From: Cyclobacteriaceae bacterium
GTDB lineage: Bacteria > Bacteroidota > Bacteroidia > Cytophagales > Cyclobacteriaceae
Length of the DNA: 64,000 bases
Reading direction: 5' to 3'
Assembly (NCBI GenBank): GCA_019694875.1
Contig: JAIBBC010000001.1
Coordinates: forward strand, 310,001-374,000
A model generated the notes under the pieces. The model had not been told where the DNA came from, searched no databases, and saw nothing but the letters and a program-made list of their open reading frames with translations. Position 1 is the stretch's first letter; every line of letters begins with the position of its first letter. The position numbers and the translations under genes were made by a program. This document shows, piece after piece, positions 24,788 to 33,656 of this stretch.

Positions 24788-25981
24788 TCAATGGGCGTCA
24801 AATCCGTCTGGGATTTCTCGTTTTCGCCTGCGGATTTCTTGCCGGATCAATTGCAGTTCCCTGCTGCTTTGACCAGCGACAGAAGTATTTTCGGAAGCTC
24901 TTCTAAGGAGGTAAGGCATCACAGCTTTTATCGGACCGTAGGGAAGATATTTGGCAACGTTATAGCCCGACCTTGCAAGTATGAACGAGATGTTATCACT
25001 CATACCATACAATTGAGAGAACCATATGCGAGGGTCATTTTTGTCGATCCGTTTGTCTGCCATCAATGCTACGAGATATCTGTTGCTGTAGTCATTGTGC
25101 GATCCACACATCAGTGAAATGTATTTCAGATTGTCAATACAAAAGTCGATTGCAGCATTGAAAGCTCTATCAGTGGATTCACGATCATCATGTATTGGAC
25201 TCTTATATCCACGGTGCATGGCTCTTTCCCGCTCCTTTTCCATGTAAGCTCCACGAACCAGTTTAACGCCAAAATAATATCCGTCTTTTTTTGCATTGTT
25301 AAACGCTTCTTTCATTTTGGCCAAACTATCAGTTCTGTACAGTTGATAAGTATTGAACACAATCGCTTTCTCTTTGTTGTATTTTGCCATCATCTCACTC
25401 ACCACAGAGTCAATGGCACATTGTATCCAGCTTTCTTCAGCATCAATCAGCAAGCGGATATTATTCTCATACGCAGCCGAGCAAATTGCGTTGATTCGCT
25501 CCCTGAATAGCTTAGCGCATGCTTCTTCTTTCAGGGTAAGCCCTTTTTTGTTTTGGATTTTTTCCAACAGGTTTGCAGAAGCAACGCCCGTAACTTTAAA
25601 TACTCCAAACGCAATGTGATTACACTGCGAAGCATTGTGAATAGTTCTGATAATTTCATCCATCGTGCGATCAAAGAGATCCTCCTTGTTTCCACCTTCC
25701 ACTGAGTAATCCAAAATGGTTGCAACTCCGCAGGAGCCGAGTTTTTCAATTAGAGGATTCGCTCTTTTAATGTTGTTGCCACCGCAGAAATGCGCAAACA
25801 CGGTCCGTTTAATAATGCCTTCGATGGGCAGTCGCAATTTTAGGCTCAATTTAACCGCGTTGGTAGCAACGGAGCATATTATCGGATTATCAATGATCGA
25901 GAAAATAAACTTGGCGTTTCTCAATTCTGCATTGGACTTGTGGGCGTATGCAATGCTGGTGTCATCAAATGTAACTGGCAT
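24788..25981 (-). CDS. Proline dehydrogenase
   Basis: 397 residues. FAD-barrel motifs of PRODH are clear: LDYSVEGG, LLIDAEESWIQ, VKLVRGAYMEKER, CGSHNDYSN, SQLYGMSDN and the C-terminal YLPYGPIKAVMPYLLRRASENTS. It oxidises proline to pyrroline-5-carboxylate and passes electrons to the quinone pool at the membrane. It is a monofunctional enzyme without the P5C dehydrogenase of PutA. Operator K upstream hints that proline serves as an electron donor during NO/N2O respiration; that is inference. Confidence 0.93.
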   Translation of the reverse strand: MPVTFDDTSIAYAHKSNAELRNAKFIFSIIDNPIICSVATNAVKLSLKLRLPIEGIIKRTVFAHFCGGNNIKRANPLIEKLGSCGVATILDYSVEGGNKEDLFDRTMDEIIRTIHNASQCNHIAFGVFKVTGVASANLLEKIQNKKGLTLKEEACAKLFRERINAICSAAYENNIRLLIDAEESWIQCAIDSVVSEMMAKYNKEKAIVFNTYQLYRTDSLAKMKEAFNNAKKDGYYFGVKLVRGAYMEKERERAMHRGYKSPIHDDRESTDRAFNAAIDFCIDNLKYISLMCGSHNDYSNRYLVALMADKRIDKNDPRIWFSQLYGMSDNISFILARSGYNVAKYLPYGPIKAVMPYLLRRASENTSVAGQSSRELQLIRQEIRRRKREIPDGFDAH

Positions 25982-26050
25982 GTTTTAATGTTAATGGCGG
26001 ATAACTCAACAGGTCTCGGATACAATATGTGGCGTTATTTGTTTTGGTGC

Positions 26051-26066
26051 TATGAGCTTGATCATA
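26051..26066 (-). promoter_or_regulatory. Crp/Fnr-type operator K
   Basis: TATGAGCTTGATCATA, perfect arms, 69 bp upstream of the proline dehydrogenase gene. The -7 box at the standard spacing is poor (CATATTGT), so activation by the class II layout is less certain here. Confidence 0.5.
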
Positions 26067-26127
26067 TCGGAGGTTAACAACTTCAGCATGCAGGGAATTG
26101 GGTGCAATGTCCTTTTTCTGGTTAAAG

Positions 26128-26143
26128 ACTGACTTTTGTCATA
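26128..26143 (+). promoter_or_regulatory. Weak Crp/Fnr-type operator L upstream of regulator 2
   Basis: ACTGACTTTTGTCATA: one perfect arm, one degenerate. AACCTTTG (26165-26172) lies at the exact 33-bp spacing. If it is the -7 box, transcription would begin at about 26177, after the TTG start, so a GTG start at 26185 would be needed. Autoregulation is possible. Confidence 0.4.
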
Positions 26144-26169
26144 GAATATCTTTATGAATTATTCAACCT

Positions 26170-26781
26170 TTGAAAAAAGAAAAAGTGATACCTGCTCAGC
26201 TTTTCGAAAAATTCAAGGCTCGTCTTGTTAGTGTCCAAAAAGGCCAAACCTTGTTTGACGAAGGCGATCCTGCCAATGATTTTTTTCAGGTCGCTTCCGG
26301 TCAAATTAAAATGTCCATTCTTAATCCGGATGGTCAGGAATTTACTCAGGGAATTTTCAACGCTGGAGAGAGTTTTGGCGAGCCAGCGCTGCTAGGTGGT
26401 TTCCCTTATCCAAGCAGTGCCCAGGCAACGGAGGAGAGTAAGGTATGGCGCTTGCCCAAGCACGAGTTTCTAGAGCTTCTACGAGAAAATTTTGATGTAC
26501 ACCTAAAGTTAAATCAGGTTCTGTGCAAAAGACTACAGTACAAGTCGATGATTTTAACCGAAGTCTCATCGTATGATCCTGAACACCGGCTGGTAACTAT
26601 CCTCAAATATTTCAAGAGTAAAATCAAAAAGAAGGATGGAGAGGAAAGTCTTGTTATTCCGTTTACTCGTCAGCAACTTGCGGATATGACCGGTTTGCGT
26701 GTTGAAGCTGTCATCCGGGCAGTGAAAAAAATGGAGAAAGACGGGAGGCTAAAACTTCAAGGACATAAGATTACGATTTAA
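26170..26781 (+). CDS. Crp/Fnr family transcriptional regulator 2
   Basis: 203 residues from a TTG at 26170; GTG at 26185 is an alternative and no in-frame ATG exists upstream of the domain. Beta-roll motifs (DEGDPANDFFQVASGQIK, GESFGEPALLGG) and the winged helix TRQQLADMTGLRVEAVIRAV match regulator 1 closely along the whole length, so the two are paralogues, probably by duplication. No N-terminal Cys cluster. Nearly the same recognition helix predicts the same or overlapping DNA target. Convergent with the truncated haemoglobin gene. Confidence 0.85.
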   Translation: MKKEKVIPAQLFEKFKARLVSVQKGQTLFDEGDPANDFFQVASGQIKMSILNPDGQEFTQGIFNAGESFGEPALLGGFPYPSSAQATEESKVWRLPKHEFLELLRENFDVHLKLNQVLCKRLQYKSMILTEVSSYDPEHRLVTILKYFKSKIKKKDGEESLVIPFTRQQLADMTGLRVEAVIRAVKKMEKDGRLKLQGHKITI

Positions 26782-26787
26782 GTAATG

Positions 26788-27141
26788 CTATTTTAGAAGG
26801 CCCATCTTATGTTGAAATATCCTCGCGATATTTTGTGCGCGTTCCTTTATCTCATCCGCTTTCCTCCCCTTAAAAGTTGCATCAACAGTTTCGACAAATA
26901 GCAAAATCCACTGCGTAAAATGCTCTTGCTTGATTGGAAGTTTTGCATGTTTCTCAAAAGGGTTGCCTCGATAGCTGTACTCTCCCAGGATCATTGACGA
27001 CCAGAAATTATGCATGATTGGAAGATGCGTCACCCAATCAACATGGCTAAACGAAGGTGCAAGCAGCGGATCAGCCTGCACCTTTTCGTAAAACCGGTTT
27101 ACAAGTATCTCGATGTCTTCCCGTTCTTTAATGTCAGTCAC
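26788..27141 (-). CDS. Group III truncated haemoglobin
   Basis: 117 residues. The 2-on-2 globin pattern of group III is seen: FYEKVQADPLLAPSF, HNFWSSMILGEYSYRGNPFEKH, and the proximal His in KQEHFTQWILLF. Group III proteins are linked to NO or low-oxygen chemistry in the cytoplasm. It lies 10 bases after the fasciclin gene and is probably expressed with it from operator M. Confidence 0.9.
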   Translation of the reverse strand: MTDIKEREDIEILVNRFYEKVQADPLLAPSFSHVDWVTHLPIMHNFWSSMILGEYSYRGNPFEKHAKLPIKQEHFTQWILLFVETVDATFKGRKADEIKERAQNIARIFQHKMGLLK

Positions 27142-27151
27142 GATAGTTCAG

Positions 27152-27697
27152 TTATTTGGTAGGTGGCAGAAGCACCTGATCAACAACGTAAATTATTCCA
27201 TTGGAGGTCGCTACAGTGGCTAAAACGCTAGCTCCGTTCACTGTCAACTTATCTCCGTTTTTTCCGAACTTAACATTTTGACCATTTACCTGGTTAAGAC
27301 TCATACCATCTGTAATCATATTTTCCCTGATCGTTCCTACATAGACATGATATTCAAGAATGTTTCTGAGGTTGTCTTGATTTTCAGGCTTCACAAGATC
27401 TTCAACAGTCCCGGCCGGGAGTTTTCCGAAAGCCTGATCTGTCGGAGCAAACACAGTAAATGGGCCAGCGTTTGAAAGCGCGTCCACATATGATGCTGCC
27501 TTCAGCGCGGCAACTAGAGTTTTATGGTCGGGCGATGCGATGGCAGTCTGCACAACGTTCTTTTGTGATTCGTCATCTTGTACAGAAGATTGGCCAGCCT
27601 CAACAGGTTCAGAGATGGTCGCGGCTTCTTCAGCAGGTTTTGAACACGCCAAAGTAACAAGCGCCAAAATCAGAGCGGGAAAATGTTTTGTTTTCAT
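27152..27697 (-). CDS. Fasciclin (FAS1) domain lipoprotein
   Basis: 181 residues with a lipoprotein signal (LVTLACSK, Cys18). One FAS1 domain: VQTAIASPDHKTLVAALKAA, GPFTVFAPTDQAF and the C-terminal ASNGIIYVVDQVLLPP-type strand. FAS1 lipoproteins are common near nos and nor genes in Bacteroidota; their role is not established. It is under operator M and is followed by the haemoglobin gene. Confidence 0.88.
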   Translation of the reverse strand: MKTKHFPALILALVTLACSKPAEEAATISEPVEAGQSSVQDDESQKNVVQTAIASPDHKTLVAALKAASYVDALSNAGPFTVFAPTDQAFGKLPAGTVEDLVKPENQDNLRNILEYHVYVGTIRENMITDGMSLNQVNGQNVKFGKNGDKLTVNGASVLATVATSNGIIYVVDQVLLPPTK

Positions 27698-27746
27698 AAT
27701 TTGAAAGTTTTACGCTACTAATATTGGGTGATTTGATTTACCACGA

Positions 27747-27762
27747 TATGATCAGAATCATA
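27747..27762 (-). promoter_or_regulatory. Crp/Fnr-type operator M
   Basis: TATGATCAGAATCATA, perfect arms, in the 69-bp gap between nosY and the fasciclin gene. Minus-strand AATATTAG (27718-27725) holds the -7 position (four of six matches). Confidence 0.65.
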
Positions 27763-27766
27763 AAAC

Positions 27767-28534
27767 CTAAAGATCTTTTTTACTGAAAATTCGGAGCGAG
27801 ATACTAAATGGAATGATGATCCACAAACAGAGCACAACGGTTGAAAGTACTACACCGAGGCTGCTACCAAAGAAGTCTTTATAGAAAGCCCCCGTGTATC
27901 CCATTAGTGCCGAGATATCCAACTGCAAAAGCATGATTACGCGTGCGAGATCAACTGGATTGAGTGCAATAAGGGTTAACGTGATTTTCTCAAGTGGATA
28001 ATCGCTAAAAGCATAGACAAACCACAAAAGGAATCCATCGTAAATCAATGAGAAATAGAACCAGAACAGCAAGGCAATACCTATCGCCTTCGCTTTATCG
28101 CGTGTTAATACTGAGGCAAGAAACGCAAGGGATACGAACCCCATTGTTAGTATTACTCCGCAAAACAACAATGTCAATGCCGTGAAACTTGCTCCATGCA
28201 GAAAAATTGGAATGCCACAGCCAATCAGGAATGCAATGCACAGTGATGATACCACAGCCAGGTATTCGCCAATGAAGATAACCTTCCTGTCAATAGGCTG
28301 GGCAAGCATCAATTCGATAAACTCGTACGAATTGTAAAAATGAATTGTGGTGAAGACTATGCTGATCAAAGGAATTACCATAAGAACGATGTTCAGCAAG
28401 CTCATTACAACTTTGTCTGCGTCACTGTCAATCTGGAACATTGCAAACGTGCTGACAAATAGAAGGGCCGTATAAAGAACAATAAACCTTGTCCTTAACA
28501 TGTCATAAAATACGTATTTGATAATCCGGTTCAT
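27767..28534 (-). CDS. nosY: Nos ABC transporter permease
   Basis: 255 residues with six membrane helices and no ATPase domain; ABC-2 type permease sequence (FEPYVL-like replaced here by EFIELMLAQPIDRKVIF near residue 70). Position directly behind nosF (2-base gap) and nosD identifies it as NosY. NosFY with NosD is needed to load the copper-sulfur centre of NosZ in the periplasm. Confidence 0.9.
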   Translation of the reverse strand: MNRIIKYVFYDMLRTRFIVLYTALLFVSTFAMFQIDSDADKVVMSLLNIVLMVIPLISIVFTTIHFYNSYEFIELMLAQPIDRKVIFIGEYLAVVSSLCIAFLIGCGIPIFLHGASFTALTLLFCGVILTMGFVSLAFLASVLTRDKAKAIGIALLFWFYFSLIYDGFLLWFVYAFSDYPLEKITLTLIALNPVDLARVIMLLQLDISALMGYTGAFYKDFFGSSLGVVLSTVVLCLWIIIPFSISLRIFSKKDL

Positions 28535-28536
28535 CG

Positions 28537-29265
28537 CTACTTGTTTATTGATTCAATTAACTCTTTCTGTCCAATCATCGTTGCAATCGCTTTTCCAAGT
28601 TTCTGTTCACTGGTCTCCTCTTTTAATGAAGTAATTGAGTTATTGAAATGGACTTTGCCTTCGAACAAGTAAACCATGTCGGTTGTCAATTCATCCAGAT
28701 CGCTAAGGATGTGAGAAGAGACGATGATCAGTTTTCCGTTTTCCTTCTCCACCAGAATTTTCGCTTTAAGAAGTTCGACTGATACCGGGTCGAGTCCCGC
28801 AGTTGGTTCGTCAAGTATCAGGGCTGGGGGATTAAAAAGAAATGCAAGGGCTGCACTTACTTTTTGGCGAGTGCCTCCAGAGAGGGTGTGCATTCTTTTG
28901 TCATACATCTTAAAGAGTTTGAATTCATCAATAAGCTGCTCATCAAATTCTGATACATTCTTTCGGATATTCTTCATCATGTCGATAATCTGACCGATGG
29001 TCATGTTTTCGGGATAGTGACCGATCTGAGGCATGTATCCAATCTTCTCCCTGTATTTCCAATCATTTTTGATCGAAACATTGTCGAACAGAATATCCCC
29101 GGTAGAAGGGATCACCATGCCGAGAATACTTTTTATAAGCGTTGTCTTGCCCGAACCGTTTGGACCAACCAGCGCATAAGATTTCCCTTTGCACAGATCA
29201 ATGCTTACATTGTTAAGCACCATTAGTTTGCCGAAGGTCTTGTTAACTTCTTTTATTGAGATCAT
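28537..29265 (-). CDS. nosF: Nos ABC transporter ATPase
   Basis: 242 residues. Walker A GPNGSGKTTL near residue 35, signature LSGGTRQKV, Walker B ALILDEPTAGLDP and the switch His in IIVSSHILSDL. It energises NosY for maturation of NosZ. Its start overlaps the end of nosD by 23 bases, indicating translational coupling. Confidence 0.93.
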   Translation of the reverse strand: MISIKEVNKTFGKLMVLNNVSIDLCKGKSYALVGPNGSGKTTLIKSILGMVIPSTGDILFDNVSIKNDWKYREKIGYMPQIGHYPENMTIGQIIDMMKNIRKNVSEFDEQLIDEFKLFKMYDKRMHTLSGGTRQKVSAALAFLFNPPALILDEPTAGLDPVSVELLKAKILVEKENGKLIIVSSHILSDLDELTTDMVYLFEGKVHFNNSITSLKEETSEQKLGKAIATMIGQKELIESINK

Positions 29266-30505
29266 AAGGTTTCATTAAAGGGGAATTGTCTTTCAAATTC
29301 TCAGGAGTAATTGCCGGGATTGCTTTCTCTGCTTTGTCCATAAGCAACACGAGGAAACTTCTCCATAACAATACAGCCGAGGGCATTTGCTCAACTACCA
29401 TTGAATACAAGCTTACCGGGTGAAAAGGAACATCACCAATCAAGTCTTTATTCAGGTCGTACCCTTCGTACTTGTCCCAGTAATTGCCCTCGACTTTGTT
29501 GAGAACTAAGGTTCCGTTGGTGGCGAGGTCAAAAGTGTTTGCTGAAAAATTGTTTTTGGAAAATGTGTTGTCATCACAGCTAGCCTGGAGCCTGATCGCG
29601 TAACCATTTTGCTTGAATTCATTTTCGGTGAATTGGATCCGACTTGAACCTTCCATAAAAATGCCAACACTGTTTCCCACAAAATGATTATTCCGGACTT
29701 CGCTGTCACGAATGTCTTTCAATAGCAATCCATAGGAAGAGGAGCCCCAGTTATGTTTAAACGTATTGTTAATCATCTTGACTCCTGTAGTGTACATTAC
29801 CGCCACTCCAGCACCGTTTTTGCTAAAAGTGTTTTCTCTGTATTCGTTATTGTGAGAGAACATAAAGTGCAGGCCGTATCGAATGTTTCCCTCGCTGAAA
29901 TTTTTTGTGATCAGGGAGTTGGTTACGAATTCAAAATAGATTCCGTCCCTATGACCCTTGATTGTATTATTATTTATTGTAATATGATTGCATTTCCAGA
30001 GGTGAATACCATTTCCGATTTGGTGTTCGGCTTCAGCATCTGATTCGAGCTGATTATCTTCGATCCACGATTGTGAAGAGTTTGAGAAATGGATGCCGAA
30101 GAAAGTATTTTCAAATCGATTGTTAATAATTCGCAATCTCTTTGAGTCTAATACTTTGATAGCCGCCAGATCGTTGATGCTCGCAACGCCTGTATTAATA
30201 AATTTCAATCCTTTTATTGTAACGTCATTGGCATGAATGGTGAAAATCTCGTATTTGTTATCTCCATCCAATACAGGGAAATTTTCGCCAATGATGGTCA
30301 GGCTTTTTTCGATTATGATATTACCTTCTAGATATCTTCCGGATTCGATGAGCAAAGTATCACCAGGGTTGGCAAGAGCGATAGCCTGCTTTAAATTTTT
30401 TACCTGTCCTGTTCGACCTACGGTTATAGTGTTGCAGTATGCTGCGAAGCAACAAAAAGTTAAAAAAGTAAATATTGTTAAAAGTCTCATTTTGTTGTCG
30501 CACAA
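29243..30505 (-). CDS. nosD: Nitrous oxide reductase maturation protein NosD
   Basis: 420 residues with a signal peptide (FLTFCCFAAYC). Most of the protein is a right-handed beta helix with repeated N-N-x-F/I turns (INNRFENTFFG, IEDNQL, INNNTIKGH, YRENTFSKNG), the CASH/NosD fold. A short hydrophobic C-terminal segment follows (SAVLLWRSFLVLLMD). It acts in the periplasm in sulfur/copper delivery to the CuZ site. Part of the nos operon between nosL and nosF. Confidence 0.93.
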   Translation of the reverse strand: MCDNKMRLLTIFTFLTFCCFAAYCNTITVGRTGQVKNLKQAIALANPGDTLLIESGRYLEGNIIIEKSLTIIGENFPVLDGDNKYEIFTIHANDVTIKGLKFINTGVASINDLAAIKVLDSKRLRIINNRFENTFFGIHFSNSSQSWIEDNQLESDAEAEHQIGNGIHLWKCNHITINNNTIKGHRDGIYFEFVTNSLITKNFSEGNIRYGLHFMFSHNNEYRENTFSKNGAGVAVMYTTGVKMINNTFKHNWGSSSYGLLLKDIRDSEVRNNHFVGNSVGIFMEGSSRIQFTENEFKQNGYAIRLQASCDDNTFSKNNFSANTFDLATNGTLVLNKVEGNYWDKYEGYDLNKDLIGDVPFHPVSLYSMVVEQMPSAVLLWRSFLVLLMDKAEKAIPAITPENLKDNSPLMKPYDLNKRS

Positions 30506-30542
30506 AAATTCAGATGTTAAGGAGTGTCCTAACCTGAAATCA

Positions 30543-31559
30543 TCATTTAAATTGTGTTTGTAACTCTCCCCAGCTCAACAGAATTCCATTCCATTCATCG
30601 TTCAATTTTTTAAGATCTTCGTTAGACTCGAAAGCCGCGACATTGCTTGCCATCGGGCTCTTGATAGATTCGGACTTCACGTAAAGTGCATTTCGCGCAT
30701 CGATCAGTTTTCCTGGTTTTGAAAAATCAACGATCAGAATCTCCTTCATTTCGTCTGCATGCACCATACCGCTATTGTAAAAATTTAGCATACAATTAGC
30801 ATCATCGAACTTATAGATTTTGCCTTTTGATGTTACGAGTTCCGCACCAAATTTATTATCCATGAGCGTCATTTTGCAAGCATGACATCCGTCTTTCCCG
30901 AATTGCAATGGCTCAGGTTCAGCTTTGCATGCTGCCAAAGACAAACAAAGTAAAATTATCATCGCTGTTGTAATCTTCTTTTTTTCCATCTTCGATTTAT
31001 AGATTTCGAAAATAAGCGCACCGATAGCCATGATACCTGAAACCAGGAATATCCATCCGCCTATTGCTGGGCCGGAGTATGCGGTAAAATTCAATAGTTG
31101 TTTTGTTCCGATGAGCGGAGGCTGATAAGACATGCCCGGAACAACGATGGGTGCTGTAGGATCAAGGTTATGGCCATAGTCATATCCCCAGACGTAAAAG
31201 TCTACCAATGCGGCAATGCCACCTGCGACAATCACAGTTGCAAAGAGAACAAGCATAAGCCGCCTGTTTACAATTGCAGTGAGAACTCCTATCGCGATCA
31301 TCGTACCTACGATGTAGACCATGTACTTAAATTCCGGGAACATACTTACCTCGATGTGCTTCATGCCAATGTAGTGATTGAGAGCACTGATGATTCTCAC
31401 ATCGCCAGTTAGATTGTCAATCCAGATTTTCATGGAGAGACCTTCCGGATATTGTGGCGCCCACATCAGAATCTCCCACAATGGTACATAATAGGCTGAT
31501 ATCATCGAAAGGGCTGATAGCAGGATTAGTATTCGTGATATCGGTTTCAGTTTTTTCAT
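30543..31559 (-). CDS. nosL: NosL fused to an N-terminal four-helix membrane domain
   Basis: About 338 residues from the ATG at 31559 (the frame is open 21 codons further but that part is not protein-like). Residues 1-190 hold four membrane helices. Met191 then begins what looks like a complete lipoprotein signal, with LSLAAC at its end (Cys211), followed by the NosL domain with GCHACKM (225-231) and KFDDANCMLNFYNS. NosL is a copper chaperone for NosZ. Either this is a real fusion with an internal lipoprotein-like segment, or an internal start at 30989 gives separate NosL. The neighbouring genes are nosZ and nosD. Confidence 0.88.
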   Translation of the reverse strand: MKKLKPISRILILLSALSMISAYYVPLWEILMWAPQYPEGLSMKIWIDNLTGDVRIISALNHYIGMKHIEVSMFPEFKYMVYIVGTMIAIGVLTAIVNRRLMLVLFATVIVAGGIAALVDFYVWGYDYGHNLDPTAPIVVPGMSYQPPLIGTKQLLNFTAYSGPAIGGWIFLVSGIMAIGALIFEIYKSKMEKKKITTAMIILLCLSLAACKAEPEPLQFGKDGCHACKMTLMDNKFGAELVTSKGKIYKFDDANCMLNFYNSGMVHADEMKEILIVDFSKPGKLIDARNALYVKSESIKSPMASNVAAFESNEDLKKLNDEWNGILLSWGELQTQFK

Positions 31560-31636
31560 CCTGTTCGGTTTTAAAGTAGGCCCCGGTCTTATTAATGGTA
31601 AGCCGGGGCCATCAACCTGCAAACTATGAATTTGAT

Positions 31637-33622
31637 CTATTGATCAGCGCCAGTCGTCTGATCTTCGATTTTTCCGGTTGAGTATTTTGTAGGCACGTTA
31701 CTGCCAGGAGCCGAGACACGTGCGTAGCCTTGCATTTCCTGGTGGAGTGCAGAGCAGAAGTCGGTGCAATAGAAGGGAAATACACCAATTCTATCTGCTT
31801 TCCATTTTAAAGTCTGTGTTTCACCCGGCATAATTAGTATCTCAGCATTATTGGCGCCTTTGATCGCAAAACCATGCGGAACATCCCAGTCTTGTTCAAG
31901 GTTAGTAACGTGGAAGTAGACATCATCACCTTGCTTGATACCTTCGATGTTATCAGGTGTAAGGTGTGAACGAATGGCTGTCATGTAAACATGCACTTCG
32001 TTGCCTTTTCTTTCCACTTTTGTTTTGCCTTCGCCCAATGCTGCGTAGGGGTGCTTATTATCCTCCAGCTTGTATATTTTTTGAGATTTAGGCATTAACA
32101 TCTCCGCTGGGATGGATTCAGCATAGTGAGGTTCACCATTTGTTGGAAAGTCAAGGATCAATTTCATCTTGTCACCACTGATATCGTACAACTGAGCTGA
32201 CTGCGTTAATTCCGGACCGGTTGGGAGGTAGCGATCTTTTGTGATTTTATTGTACGCTACAACATACTTGCCATGAGGCTTCCTGGTTGGCCCTCCGGGC
32301 ACACTCAAGTGACCGATTGAATAGTAAGTCGGAACGCGATCCAAAACTTTCAGATCCTTAACATTCCATTTTACGATCTCAGACGAAACGAACATCGAGG
32401 TGTACGCGTTTCCTTTTTCATCAAACTCGGTGTGCAATGGTCCGAGTCCAGGCTTTGGAACTTCACCATACAGAGCGGATTCATACTTCACCACAGGTAT
32501 TCCTGCAAAATCTCCTTCGAAGTCTTTCTTGCTGATCGCGTCCATAAGTTTGGTGAAGGAAAATACCGGAATTGTTGCCGCAAGCTTTCCGCTTGCTACA
32601 ATATATTCTCCTGACGGATCAACATCACAACCGTGGGGTGATTTAGGACATGGAATAAAGTAAAGAATATCTTTCAATTCGGCAGGATCAAGTTGCAGTA
32701 CTTCTTCCAGAATTTTAGAGCTTGAAAGATGCGTACTCTCATCGAGCGTATTATGTGCATATTTGGTTTTAACGCTTTTTCCTTTTCCTGCTTTGATATA
32801 TTCCTCTGCTTTTTTCCAGTTCACCGCCATGATAAAGTCTTTGTCCTTTTGGGAGGCATTAACCTCTAACAAAGTGTAAGCTTGCTCGGTATTGTATGTT
32901 GAGAAAAAGAACCAACCATGTGACGGACCTTTACCTGCGCGAGCTAAATCAAAGCTTACACCGGGGGTAATGAGCTGGAAGGCAATATTCATGTGACCCG
33001 ATGTATCCACTTTAATAAAGCTTACTGTGCCTTTGAAATTTTCTTTAAAGGAGCTGATGGGAACATCTAAATTGTTACCGATAGGAACACTAAAACGCGT
33101 ACTGGCCACAACGTATTCCGTATTTTCAGTGATGTATGGAGAAGAGTGATTGCCACCGCTGTTTGGTATTTCAAGGATCTCAACTGTCTTGAAAGTTTTC
33201 AAATCAACCCGTGCAACCCGCGGAGTATTGTTACCGTTTGCGAAGGCCCAACGGCCATCATGCTCTCCGTTGGTTGTTGACAGTGAAATGTGGTGCAAAT
33301 CGTCCCACGGTACAAAACCGTTGGCCGTATTTAGCATCGGCTTGCTTTCTTCACTGTAGCCATAACCATTTTCGGTGAATGTTGAGAAGACAGGAATGAT
33401 CTTCAACAAACGACCTGATGGAAGTCCATATACACCAATCTGACCATTGAATCCTCCGGAGACTATGTTGTAGAATTCGTCATACTTTCCTGGTGCGACA
33501 TATGCCCTAGATGCGGCATCGCCCGTTATTGCTTCTTTCGGACCTGATGGCTTACAACTGTATATGGAGAATGCCGTGATTATTCCAGCTATTCCCCATA
33601 AAATTTTATGTACCGTTTTCAT
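31637..33622 (-). CDS. nosZ: Nitrous oxide reductase, clade II
   Basis: 661 residues. The N-terminus has a Sec lipoprotein-type signal (FSIYSCK, Cys23), not a Tat signal, which with the NosL/D/F/Y order marks clade II. A seven-bladed propeller holds CuZ ligands (WDDLHHISLS, GGNHSSPY, CPKSPHGCDVDPSG, GPLHTEFDEKG, KPHGKYVVAYNK, EPHYAES), and the C-terminal cupredoxin has the CuA set CTDFCSALHQEM. It reduces N2O to N2 in the periplasm or at the membrane. Electrons probably come from the upstream cytochrome c; no NosR is present. Confidence 0.96.
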   Translation of the reverse strand: MKTVHKILWGIAGIITAFSIYSCKPSGPKEAITGDAASRAYVAPGKYDEFYNIVSGGFNGQIGVYGLPSGRLLKIIPVFSTFTENGYGYSEESKPMLNTANGFVPWDDLHHISLSTTNGEHDGRWAFANGNNTPRVARVDLKTFKTVEILEIPNSGGNHSSPYITENTEYVVASTRFSVPIGNNLDVPISSFKENFKGTVSFIKVDTSGHMNIAFQLITPGVSFDLARAGKGPSHGWFFFSTYNTEQAYTLLEVNASQKDKDFIMAVNWKKAEEYIKAGKGKSVKTKYAHNTLDESTHLSSSKILEEVLQLDPAELKDILYFIPCPKSPHGCDVDPSGEYIVASGKLAATIPVFSFTKLMDAISKKDFEGDFAGIPVVKYESALYGEVPKPGLGPLHTEFDEKGNAYTSMFVSSEIVKWNVKDLKVLDRVPTYYSIGHLSVPGGPTRKPHGKYVVAYNKITKDRYLPTGPELTQSAQLYDISGDKMKLILDFPTNGEPHYAESIPAEMLMPKSQKIYKLEDNKHPYAALGEGKTKVERKGNEVHVYMTAIRSHLTPDNIEGIKQGDDVYFHVTNLEQDWDVPHGFAIKGANNAEILIMPGETQTLKWKADRIGVFPFYCTDFCSALHQEMQGYARVSAPGSNVPTKYSTGKIEDQTTGADQ

Positions 33623-33656
33623 TTTTATTTATTGTATTAGTTAGTGGGATATAGTT

